64,000 nt of DNA from Dipetalonema caudispina (taxonomy: Eukaryota > Nematoda > Chromadorea > Rhabditida > Onchocercidae), in contig JABVXV010000186.1 in assembly GCA_013365325.1 (NCBI GenBank), positions 56,882 to 120,881 of the forward strand, given 5' to 3'. Shown here piece by piece: positions 23,501 through 33,872 of the stretch. The notes beneath the pieces are model-generated. The model saw only the letters and a program-made list of their open reading frames with translations. It was not told where the DNA came from and did not search any database. Every line of letters begins with the position of its first letter. The first letter of the stretch is position 1. Both the position numbers and the translations under genes were made by a program.

Positions 23501-25872
23501 GATAATAAGTGTAATTGTAGCTTTCCAATTTAAACAATTCACTATCATTGCGTAATATCCAGAGATCGTCGGTTTGTACAAAAACATCCTTTACAAAGCA
23601 TTTCAAATCATCTTCAACGATATTCTTACTTCGTTTTACCACTTCTGCAATAATTTTTCCTCCCATTCTCTTTTTTTTTTTTTCCCAAAATTCAGAACTT
23701 AAAAAAATCCCATTTAAATTTAAATTTAATACTTCTATTTTCATTCGTATAAATTTATACATAATTATACTGGAGATCAAAAAATAAGACGTTGAAAAAA
23801 AAAAAAAAAAAAAAAAATTACCATTCCAAAGAATTGTATGTGAAGGTGCAAAAATGCTATTTGTTGCCGGTATGCTAAAAGTTGGTAACCATCGTTTGGC
23901 ATGATCATTGATGTATTGAAATGGTATTTGTTGGAGACATTCATCTAAGATTTGATAAGATAAGATATAATTCTAATGTATTTACCATTAAAAGATTTCA
24001 AAAAAATTTGTAAATTTCATTATATTAATCTCATCAGCTACGAATTTTGCATTTAATTTTGGCTAATTTATTTTAATGACAATTATTTTTTAGTTTTTAT
24101 TCACTAAAATAATAAATAAACCCATTCCTTTTCTTTTTTTTTTTCTTTTTTTCTCTATAATTAAAACAATTTCATTTTAATTACAGTTTGATTAGAAACA
24201 TCAAATGCTAGCAAGTAGTAATTCAAGAAGGATTATTGTTTTATAAATATGCCTAAAAACTAACCTGTCTTCTTCAATATCCTCATTTCTTAACGAGAGA
24301 TTAGCTTTACAATTAAAGAAATATAAAACTTTAGATTAAGAAAATTTGAGTAAATAACATAATATAATGCTTTATTGTTTGCTAAATAATATTTAAAGAT
24401 TAACCTTAACGTAAAAATGTCATTTTCGGCAATTATCATTTAAGATTTAATCATCCTAAGATAAAATTAAGTCTTAATTAACCTAATAATAGGATAATCT
24501 TCTTAACTACAACATTATAGTACACGCTTACATGTCATTTATACCTGTTTATTTTTATAAAAAGAAAATTAAAAAAAAAAAAGAAAAATATACGGCCATT
24601 TCATAGAGTGGAATTTTTGTGCAATGTTTGGAAAAGAGGAAAAACCAGCAAACCGAGGACATTCCACTTCTTCTATTTTTTTTCGTCCCCTATTTTCAAT
24701 TTGATGATGCCTCAACTAATCGATAAATAAAAAAAAGGAAATAAATATATGTTTAATATAAAATATAATGTAATAAAACATGAATTAGTTTGTGATAATT
24801 AATTTAACAAAAAAAAAAAAGTAAACTTAACTGATTAGACTTGTTTTGTATATTTCGATTGAAATAATTATCAATTGTATTCTAATAAAATTTGCATATT
24901 AAGATTATTTATAGCAATTGGATGACAATAATAACTTAATGAAGTATATTATTTATTTTTGAGATCTTTTATCTATGATAAGGTAAACTTTCAAAAAAAT
25001 TGTAATTTTCGAAATTGCTTCAATAATTAATGAATAATTTCTAGGATAATGATATACATATTTCGATCGATCCAAACAAATGTGCTGTATGATCGGAAGG
25101 AATTTTTTTTTTTTTTTTTTCATTTTCAGAAAAGTGCATTAAAAAAGCATAAAAAGTTACGGTAAACTATTATATTGTTTGGTTTAATTATTTATGATAG
25201 AAGATTTTCAAACTAGTGTCTATCATGGGATATGATTGTTGGAGGTAATCAATTATTATAGTACCAAATAATTCAATTGCATTAAATAAATAATGTAGAA
25301 GATTTATGTTTGCTTCCACATAATGTTTTATTTACAATTTTCAAATACCATTTTATTAATTCTCAATCATCTCTCTAAATATTTAGAAATTTGGCAATTT
25401 TTGAAAAAGTTTCTAAAAAATTAATGGGAATGACAGCAGTAAAAACATAGGATCTGCAACTTATCAGACAATAAATGCAGAAAGAGTCGTTGAATCGGTT
25501 GTAAAAAGTGGGTTATGTGAAATGTAAAACACAATGGCAAAATTGCGAAAATTTACCAAGTTTGTTGATACAACTTCGGGTAGAAGGCAAAAATGCAGCA
25601 GCATCTGCCTTACATTGGCATGAGCATTGTTGTCGTGAAAGTGATCTAGGATCTCGATCAGGGACGATGGACGAATCGGAAATCGTTGAGCATATTGTTA
25701 TAGGTGATGAACATTTGGTAAAATGGATGATATCAGGAGCATTCAAATAACGATGAACCGATATCCAATCACTTTCAGGATGATCCAACGGATAGGCATA
25801 TATCCCGGGATATTTACGATCCAATATGTTAATAATCAATAGGTCTAGGAATAACGGTACAACAATAATCAT
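20511..25872 (-). CDS. Shavenoid-like single-pass membrane protein, 8 exons (tentative)
   Basis: Exons 25872-25557, 23944-23822, 23644-23496, 23043-22869, 22631-22432, 22000-21874, 21695-21657 and 21574-20511 join in phase to 730 aa. The start MIIVVPLFLDLLIINI is a signal peptide. The ectodomain (about 20-265) has a Cys cluster, CSCQC, then CINKLDEC completed across the first junction. One transmembrane helix lies at about 270-292 (ELIICVLLTTLLGITLFGG), followed by a basic stop-transfer stretch. The cytoplasmic part begins with a short helical segment, then FFEPELMANPPLL with a YELRKMIDIAKDRI helix, proline-rich patches and a Ser-rich C-terminus from a TCA/TCT repeat. From memory, the Cys cluster, the WILRND block and the PELMANPP segment recall arthropod Shavenoid, which shapes actin-based cell hairs; this needs a profile search. 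The junction near 21657/21574 has an alternative (21637/21588). Confidence 0.75.
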
Positions 25873-25893
25873 CGGCTAACTGTAACAATTTAA
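25873..25893 (-). promoter_or_regulatory. Putative SL trans-splice acceptor of the Shavenoid-like gene
   Basis: On minus, TTTAAATTGTTACAG ends at 25880, followed by TTAGCCG and the ATG. An in-frame TAG just before the ATG shows it is the first usable start. The 7-nt spacing fits nematode spliced-leader addition. Confidence 0.55.
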
Positions 25894-27393
25894 GTTGTAC
25901 CAACAATGTTGACCGTTGCAGCATGTACGAAATTCACAAGACGACGAGATAACCTCGCCCAAAAAGTTGCCCGTTAACTTGCCAATGAGAGCTCGTTATT
26001 CAGACGACAGCGTCGGTGACGATAACCATGGCAATGATGTTGAGCGACAGCAATAGCGATGCATTGGCGACAACGATGGTAACAACGATGGAGACAGTCT
26101 TTTCACAACTGCGATGTTGATAGTCCCTTTACAACTGCAATGGCGATTATGGTCATCAGGACGACAATAAAATTTGTAGCTATAAGATATTGGTAATCCC
26201 TGGCACACTACCTGCATTCCTATATATTTCTATATACATATATATTAAAGAGTTTTCCTCAATTGGTATATATGTATATATATATATACAAATTCCAAAT
26301 ATATATATCTAAATTCCAGTAAATCAATCAATACATATACAATATATCAATCAGTTCCCCTCCTACGTCTTCTTCTTCAACATGTTCTACGACAATAAAG
26401 ACGATTTGAAGTTTTGGAGAGCAATAGAAGACATAACAATGATAATGATAAAATTGGCGGCATGATGTTCATTCCTATCCTCCGGCATTATTTTGTTGTA
26501 ACACAATTATGCACCCGGGTATCTTTACTATATCATTTATATTGGCAATTGCTGATATGCACTGTATCAAATGTTCCTGTTTAAAAATACATCGAATTTG
26601 AGGTGTAATTTATGAAAAAAAAAAAAAGTGGTTCTCGTGAATGATTATTTCTGATTCTATCAATAATAAGAGATATGTCATTGAACTATTATCTATAATA
26701 CCCTCACAAATTCAAACTACTTAGTTGAACAACCTGATATTATAATATTCCTAAAAGAGCAATATTTGTATTATTTTTGTTCAATTTTTTCGTACATATG
26801 TATTAAGTAGATTTATATATTTATTTTCTTATTGATTTCGTTCTCATCAAAAGTTGTTTTTCATAGCGTTAGCACCATTAAATAACAATTCCAAATTTCG
26901 TTAATTTTAAATTTACGATATGAGAAGATGTACTGAGCATAAAACAGCAGTTACAACGAGCGTCCCATAGGTTACGGCCTTGTAAGTTCAAAATTAAAAA
27001 ACAAATTCATTGAATGAGAAGAAATTTCAAAACCTAGAAAAAAAAAAAAAGAAAGGAATATATATATAAACGATTTCTATTCATAGTCCAAATTTTTAAC
27101 AAAAATTTGCCCAATTATCAGCTAAAACACACCCTTATTTTCTGCACAATTTCAGTTGATTGTAAATTTCATTTCCGTCATCGATTAAATCCTCAATCAT
27201 TCATTAGATTTAATCTTAAAGGATAGCAAGTTTTGTATCAAAATTATTCTCGTCAATTTTTCCATTTTTTCATTTGATAAAATTTTCAATAGTTTTATTC
27301 ATTTCATCAAAAACGAAGCTATACTTTCAAGAGAAAAAAAAAATTGTCCAAAAAGAAAAATTTCACAAAATGTACTTGATGATGACGAAAAAT

Positions 27394-27432
27394 AATTATT
27401 TCCAATCAGCAAAATGCTGATTGGAAATAATT
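27394..27432. repeat. Perfect 18-bp inverted repeat, 3-nt loop
   Basis: AATTATTTCCAATCAGCA at 27394-27411 is the exact reverse complement of 27415-27432, with AAA between. It could extrude as a cruciform or, if transcribed, fold as a tight hairpin. No U tract or open reading frame suggests a specific role. Confidence 0.85.
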
Positions 27433-28265
27433 TGAATCATGTATAAAAAGAATTCCTTAGGTTGAAGTCTTTTTAGGCTGAAAAAATGTTTTATTTACTA
27501 TGTTTTGCAGAAAATATTTCGTATAATTTGTAAAAGAAAAAATTACCATCTTTGATAATTTATTTTTAAAATAATGATTAAAGGTTTTTTCTTATAAAAA
27601 TAGAGAATACTGCAAAAATTCTGTGTGGTAGTGATGATTAGAATATTACACCAGTGAAATGATATTGTTTATTTATCATCTTGTGTTGTTATTCAAATTT
27701 TATCATTTATTAAAATTATTAATTTGTCGAAGGAAAAATATCCATATGTCAAAAAAGTTGAAAAGTTTTGGGAAAGAAGGTACAAATATATTTGTTAATA
27801 GCTTTGAAACTAAATTTTAAAGTTACAAGATTGGAATTTATTAAATTCATAACGAACTAAATATCAAGTAGCTTCGTGCAACTTATGTTTATTAAAAATA
27901 GCAATATGATGCTGAAAAACTTTTAATTGCTAATTTTTACCATTATGTCTTATATTATTTCTTACTCGCTGTCTGGCAGGATATGTTGGAAATAATATTT
28001 TGTTCGTTAGATGATATTACTTCGTTGGTTTAAATGAAATTTTAAATCATTTTTTAAGGAATTTTCGAAAAAAAAAACCTTTTCTTCCTATATCATTTAT
28101 GATAAACTTACCACATGACCATTTTAATCATCCTTTACTTGATGTGCTATTTAAATGATAATAGCTTTTACGTCACTTTTCTACGTTCAAGTTACACTTC
28201 TTTAACGTACAAAGTAATGAATGATATGTCAATAGAAGAAAAAATTTAGAACATTTGAAATCGGA

Positions 28266-28317
28266 AAGTGTAATCGGTGAATTGATAGAACAATACACTC
28301 TTCACCGATTATCACTT
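28266..28317. repeat. Inverted repeat with one bulge, about 19-nt loop
   Basis: AAGTGTAATCGGTGAA at 28266-28281 pairs with TTCACCGATTATCACTT at 28301-28317 apart from one extra base. If transcribed it gives a stem of about 16 bp. Too short for a typical miRNA precursor unless pairing extends. Confidence 0.65.
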
Positions 28318-30420
28318 CATAGGCATTGCATTGCAGAAGCTAAATTTCGATACATTCATTCCTTTTTTTGCTGAAAAATTGAGAGTCATTTTTTTAAAAT
28401 TTTTTTGTTTCCTAAAAAAGCATTAAATAAATGAATCATTCATAGGAACAAACCAAACGACCACGAAGAGTTAGTGAATGATAATTGGATGTTTCAAATT
28501 CAATAGTAAAAACACAACCAAGGGAAGTCAAATTCTAAATTTCACAATTTTTTAATTCAGAATTATTTCTTTGAAGTACGACTCGTTCAGTTAATGCAAT
28601 TTGCACATATTGTATTTCCGTTTTATCGAAATCGCATTTTAGAAATTGCTCATCTGAATTTAAAATTCCAACTTTGAATTTTTCAGCTATCATTCGATTA
28701 TTTCTGATTGCTAGCAACTATCTTAGTAAACATATTAATGCTTATAATATGAAAATCGTTTTCCTGGTGGCTTTTTTTTTATATTAGATAAATCAAATCT
28801 TTATGAATTTAACCGGAATTTATACAAATTTCCGACCATCTCGCTAATGCAATTCACCCATTAATATCGAACTGTCAGGACGACAATAAATTGCGAAAAA
28901 GCAAACGAATTGCAATTTGATGGATTAAAATTTTTTAAGAAATTGAATGGACTTACAACGGAATGTTACAATTAGACAATGACAACACCAAAATATAGAA
29001 TATCCATAAATTTATGTTGCCAAACATATTTAACACCTCTTAAGTATCAAATTAATATAATCTGCTTACCTGGAGTATCACATCTCCTTTTTTTTTTCTT
29101 TTTCTTTTTTGTTCTTGAAAATTTAATTCCGCTGTTTTTCTGAGTCTTAGGAGTGATATGAAATGAAAACTTTTTCATGTCCCAGACTATTTACCATAAC
29201 GTGTTGAAATGAAAAGTATTGCCAAGTATTTCAAACCATGCCATTTCGTTGTCTCCCATATCAAAGTAACTTAAATCCTTCTCATATCAATTATTTAGAT
29301 AACTTCTCTAAAGGACAGCCATAAAAACCTAACTTGTTATGGTGTCTTATTGGTGAACGTGAGCGAAAGCAGACAGAAAATTGTCAGTAACTTCGCATCA
29401 ATGGCTTGGTCAGTCCGACGTGATCTCATTTGTCATAGTGACATAATTCGGAAATGTAATGTGTCAATGACCAGAAAGTTATAATAATCGTGAGGTAATT
29501 CATAAATACTTGAAAAATTATCGTTCTTTCTCTCACTAAAGGAATCCTGTACGAAATACAAATGTTCACGATAAACTAAACGATACATAACAAATCAGCA
29601 TTTTGGAACCAAAACCTGACCATGGAAATTATGTAAGACCGTAGAGTTTTGTCAGATGTTCGTATCAGAACTAAATGTCAAATAAAATTAAGTCCAGGAC
29701 GATGAAGCGTGACATTTCCAACCCGTAAACTCCGTCACCAGCGTCATGGCACCAAAACTCCCCGCCAGCCATTATAGTTCGTTTGAACGAAAAACTGGTT
29801 GTTCTATTAAACTCTCAAACTTTATAAAATCGCATGCTATATAATCTTGGAACATCCCACTACATTTACAGTTCGCTCCATTTTCCGTCATATTCACAAA
29901 CAGATCCAAAAAGTCTGCTTAAAATACCCAAAACTAATTTACCACATGCAATTCAGACTTCGCCACCATTCAGTGCGTCACTCAAGCATCAATGCATGGT
30001 GATCCAATGAGGATCAAACTTAAACACTTCTTTAAATATGATATGCCGACTTATCATTTTTGCTAATCATTTCTTTACTTAGTCACTTTTAAGAAGTTTG
30101 ATCACCGCACATTCTTCTCCGATGCTACCTGTTCTAGTCGAAAAAAAAAACCTCCTGGGCCAATTATAGCTTCCTGCAATAACTACTCTGCCATTGTTTT
30201 TTTCCAGATAAAGCAAACTACCTAGATCAGATTCTGTACCGAATCGGTGCTACCGGCAACAACGCCATATGTCAACATACCTTTGATTGTTGACAGTCTT
30301 CCGTGTACTGAGTAAGCAAGTTATGGTTTTATAAATTTATGAAATAATATAACAGTATCCATCTGGAAACAAGCTGATTGAAATTAAAGACAATGTTTAT
30401 AGAGAATCGAAATAACATTT

Positions 30421-32015
30421 TCAGTTTCTGTAGCCACGAGACTTTCTACGTCCACGAGCCTGAAACATGTTATTTGTAGCATAACAAAGAACCAAAGTAC
30501 TAAAGGAGAACATCCCTCTCAAATAATACGTCAAAATCCTGAATCCTTACATGGAGAGCCTTCAAATATACAATCACTGCTTAAAAGAAACTTACACGCT
30601 CGAATTTACGTCCCTTAGAACGAACAAGTGGTTTAGCGTGACTGTGAGGTACACCTGGTGCCGGACCGAAATGTCTTTCGGCCAAGCGGTGTTTCCGCGG
30701 TCCTTGCAAAAGAAAAGTATTTTCTCCACGTGGAGCACGCAAAGCGAGTTGATCGAATGTAATTATTTCACCACCTGCTTTAATTATTCGAGCACGTGCT
30801 CCTTTAGTCACATGTAGTGCAGCAATCTGAAAAATTGCGAGACTAACGTATCAAGTTACCATTAAGAAACAACAATCTAGCATGGGAACAAGCTTTCTTC
30901 GAGTTATTGATATCACATACATCAAAGTTTCAAGTAATTATATCATCCAAAGCAACATGACGAACGATATGAAACAAAGTCTGAAATGAAGGAATACTTG
31001 TGAAACTAACCACAAGCTTGGGTACTTCGAAAATCCGATTATCATCTGTGATCGTCCCAACTACCACTGCTATTTTCTTTATATTATCACCTCTTTTCAT
31101 GTAACGTATCAAACGAGCAAGTGACATAGGTGGACGATGGCGACGCGCCATCATTAACCTTTTGGTTATAATACTGTTGAATTTTTCACCAGTTCGTCGA
31201 GTCAAGTATTTATATAACTAAATTATTAGAACATTATCATTAAAGTAGCTCAATCGTTCGATGAAACCCATCTTTCAAGGTAATAAAACTACGGAATAGG
31301 CAAAACCCTGCATGAACCCACTAAAGAAGATGACAAAGTCGGCCGCTAACTTATCCTATTTAAAGTAGCTCACTTACTAATATTTCATTTTACAAAGCAA
31401 TATAAATACAGGCAATGAATAAAATTACAATCAATACGTATACTAATATCTAAGGATTAAACCGACCAAGCAGATACCAAAGACTTTCACTCATCTAGCA
31501 AGACTTCGGGAAGAAATTAATATAGAAGATTTAACAGAAACACACCTTAACTAAAACTCGAAGATATGGATCCTCACTTTTTGGTGCTTTACGACGAACC
31601 TTACGATCATATTTATGATTTATATCGATACCCTGAAAATGTATATAACATTTATAATAAAAATCGAACCTGCTTTTGACAGCCAACTCTATCTATAACT
31701 GAATCGTAACTATACCAAGAAAGGAAAATCTAGGGATTGAGAAGAATTTAGTGTAATTTCATATTTTAAATGGCTACAAACTACCATGTCAACAGAAAAT
31801 GTTGACAGTTCCTCCTATTCCTAATACCCAAAGAATTCCACTCGCCATTATCATAAACTATTCCGGCACTGCAAAACTACCTTCTCTCTTATTTTCTACC
31901 ATTACATTTGTTCACTGCTGTGAAAGGGTGCAAGACTTCGCAAAAACTTCGAAAACCAACTAGACTCTCGGATAAAATAAACAAACTTTTACAAAAGCAC
32001 AACAAAAATTACCAT
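30421..32015 (-). CDS. rpl-18: Large-subunit ribosomal protein eL18, 5 exons
   Basis: A structural protein of the 60S subunit. Exons 32015-32013, 31632-31546, 31217-31011, 30826-30596 and 30459-30421 join exactly to 188 aa, the usual eL18 length. The first coding exon is only the ATG, which is followed directly by GTAATT. The protein begins [18 protein letters not shown] and carries the family landmarks [43 protein letters not shown], the glycine/histidine block [15 protein letters not shown], and the end [10 protein letters not shown]. All splice sites are canonical. It stands head-to-head with the ALY gene about 1.8 kb away. Confidence 0.97.
31218..31545 (-). other. rpl-18 intron 2, possible small-RNA host
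   Basis: TAAAGTAGCTCA occurs twice in this intron, at 31241-31252 and 31361-31372, exactly 120 bp apart. The DNA between is less AT-rich than other introns here (AGCGGCCGAC on minus). Ribosomal protein introns often carry snoRNAs, but I could not identify clear C/D or H/ACA boxes. Confidence 0.2.
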
Positions 32016-32053
32016 TTTTTATATTGGACTTCTTCCCCTGCGTGAACTCTACG

Positions 32054-32066
32054 CTGAAAGGAAACC
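32054..32066 (-). promoter_or_regulatory. Putative SL trans-splice acceptor of rpl-18
   Basis: On minus, GGTTTCCTTTCAG ends at 32054, 38 nt upstream of the ATG. TTTCAG is the best nematode acceptor form and no upstream coding exon exists. Confidence 0.6.
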
Positions 32067-33849
32067 GATTTATACGTGTAGAAATATTTATACGAAAAAC
32101 AAAATGAAAACAGACGACGATATTACGAAATTAATTCATAAATCAGATCAATCGCATAGGAAAATTCCTGAAAAGGCACCTTTTCGTCTATCCAGTGACC
32201 GGTAAATTCCGATTTCTATGCTAAACCGAATGAAATATATCCGGACGACATCAAAATCCTGTCCCACCCTAAATCAAGCACAGTACCACCCACACACAAC
32301 GCTCATAACTCCAAAAGCCCAAGGGAAGGGCAAGATTAAGGAATATACTGGCAGCTTTCCAGATCGCCTGATTCCCAAACCCTCCCACACACTTCCGTCA
32401 AACCAGTCAGAGTAGTGAGTGGATTCTTCCCACGAAGGAGGGGTGAGATATTTGGGGGAAGTTGCAGGGTTGCCGCGTTAAACACGTGACTACAACGTCA
32501 TGCAATGGATATTGCTTAGTTTGAAATACGACCAACTGCCACCCACAACGCTTCAAAAAGTGAGTAATCCTACCATCCTCAACTTAACAGAACAACGGGT
32601 CTGATATGCTACTGTTTCTGCTACACTGATCGCATCATTTCGAAAAATTTCGATCCCAATGGCGAAATATCCAATGTGCAATCTCTTTCCCGCTTATCCC
32701 ACTAACAATTTGAACATTACGTTGAAGGTTGTAATAATGTTAAACTATGTATTATCATGTGGTTATTTAAGTAAACTAAGAGATGACCACTCGATTTTAA
32801 AATGAAAAAAGAGAAAAGATGGTTTTCTACTTAGATAAAATGTTAGAGGTAGACAAGGATGGAAGAAAAGTATGGAATACATTCTGTAATGATGGATATT
32901 ATCAAAGTTGCATATCCTTTCTTCAATTGATACTTCCTTTCTGCTTTTTTCTTCGTATTCCATTAATGATTCCAAAATTTAAATATGGAAAGCGAAATTG
33001 TCAATAGTGATTTATAGATTTGAATAATCGAAACAATCCGATCATTTTATTATTTGTTATAGCGTACATTAGTAACATAAACTTTTGCATAACGAAAATT
33101 AATGAGATTAGCAGTCAGATTTCACAGATTACTATAAATACTCGATTGTCCGATTTATGCGTTTAGTGTTCGTATCAAAGGTGAGTGAGGGCGGAATGGT
33201 CACACAATATCAGTTATTGTTATCTATGAGCTTCTTACCTCATTTTACTCCATGATGATGTTGAAAGATGAAAGAGATACCATAGTTTAGTTTTGAAGAG
33301 GGATATATAGACTGCTACAATTAAGAGACGTAATGGTATAGAGATTGAGAGCTATAAAATAGCGCATCATTGAGGAGAGAACGAGGATTGATGCAATTTT
33401 TAAAATGTACTGTTGTGGAAAGTTGAGGAATTGGGTAGGCACATACGAATTATTGTGATAATAGAGATAGAGAAGGAAGAAGAATAGCGTAATGCGGAAA
33501 ATAAGTGAAGACTAAGAGTGAAAAACGTGATGATTACCATCTTGACGTACGTCGATGAGTTTATGGACGGTGGTAGTTGAAGTCGGGAAATTTTTATACT
33601 CATGTTTGTTTAGTATTTTTTTTTTGTATGAGATTTCGATAGATTATTTGCTTTACTTTACCTAATAAAGTGAGGAATTTTACAAGTTCCTCATTTTGCG
33701 TGCTTTTTTATTTGCTTCCTTTCGTTTTTATAGCTTTTATAGGAATGCTAATAGTTCGAATGCTAATAGCATTTACATTTTCCCTACCGTTAACGAAAGT
33801 GGTCTCTTTTAAGGCTGGCGGCAAAATTATTTCTTTTGAGTATTTCCAG
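32067..33849. other. Divergent promoter region between rpl-18 and the ALY gene
   Basis: About 1.8 kb separates two divergently transcribed housekeeping genes, so it probably contains both promoters. Segment 32180-32600 is less AT-rich than its surroundings. A short frame at 32218-32415 (65 codons) has no recognisable domain and is not called. No TATA box can be assigned with confidence. Confidence 0.5.
33839..33849 (+). promoter_or_regulatory. Putative SL trans-splice acceptor of the ALY gene
   Basis: AGTATTTCCAG ends at 33849, 23 nt before the ATG at 33873, with no coding exon upstream. Confidence 0.5.
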
Positions 33850-33872
33850 GATTTCGATAGCTGATATACGAC

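Larger units (their letters stand above)
25894..30420. other. Intergenic region with two inverted repeats, no recognised gene
   Basis: This lies upstream of the Shavenoid-like gene and downstream of rpl-18, both on minus. Around 25980-26160 there is ACGATGG-rich, slightly repetitive sequence with short frames but no splice-consistent coding pattern. Segment 29300-30300 is less AT-rich than its surroundings but shows no domain or tRNA fold that I can see. Confidence 0.5.

Noticed and set aside
25508..25750. 80-codon plus-strand frame
   Set aside because: Antisense to the signal-peptide exon of the Shavenoid-like gene, which has splice and phase support.
25996..26217. 73-codon minus-strand frame upstream of the Shavenoid-like gene
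   Set aside because: The DNA is mildly repetitive (ACGATGG units), and the frame lacks splice sites matching the downstream exon.
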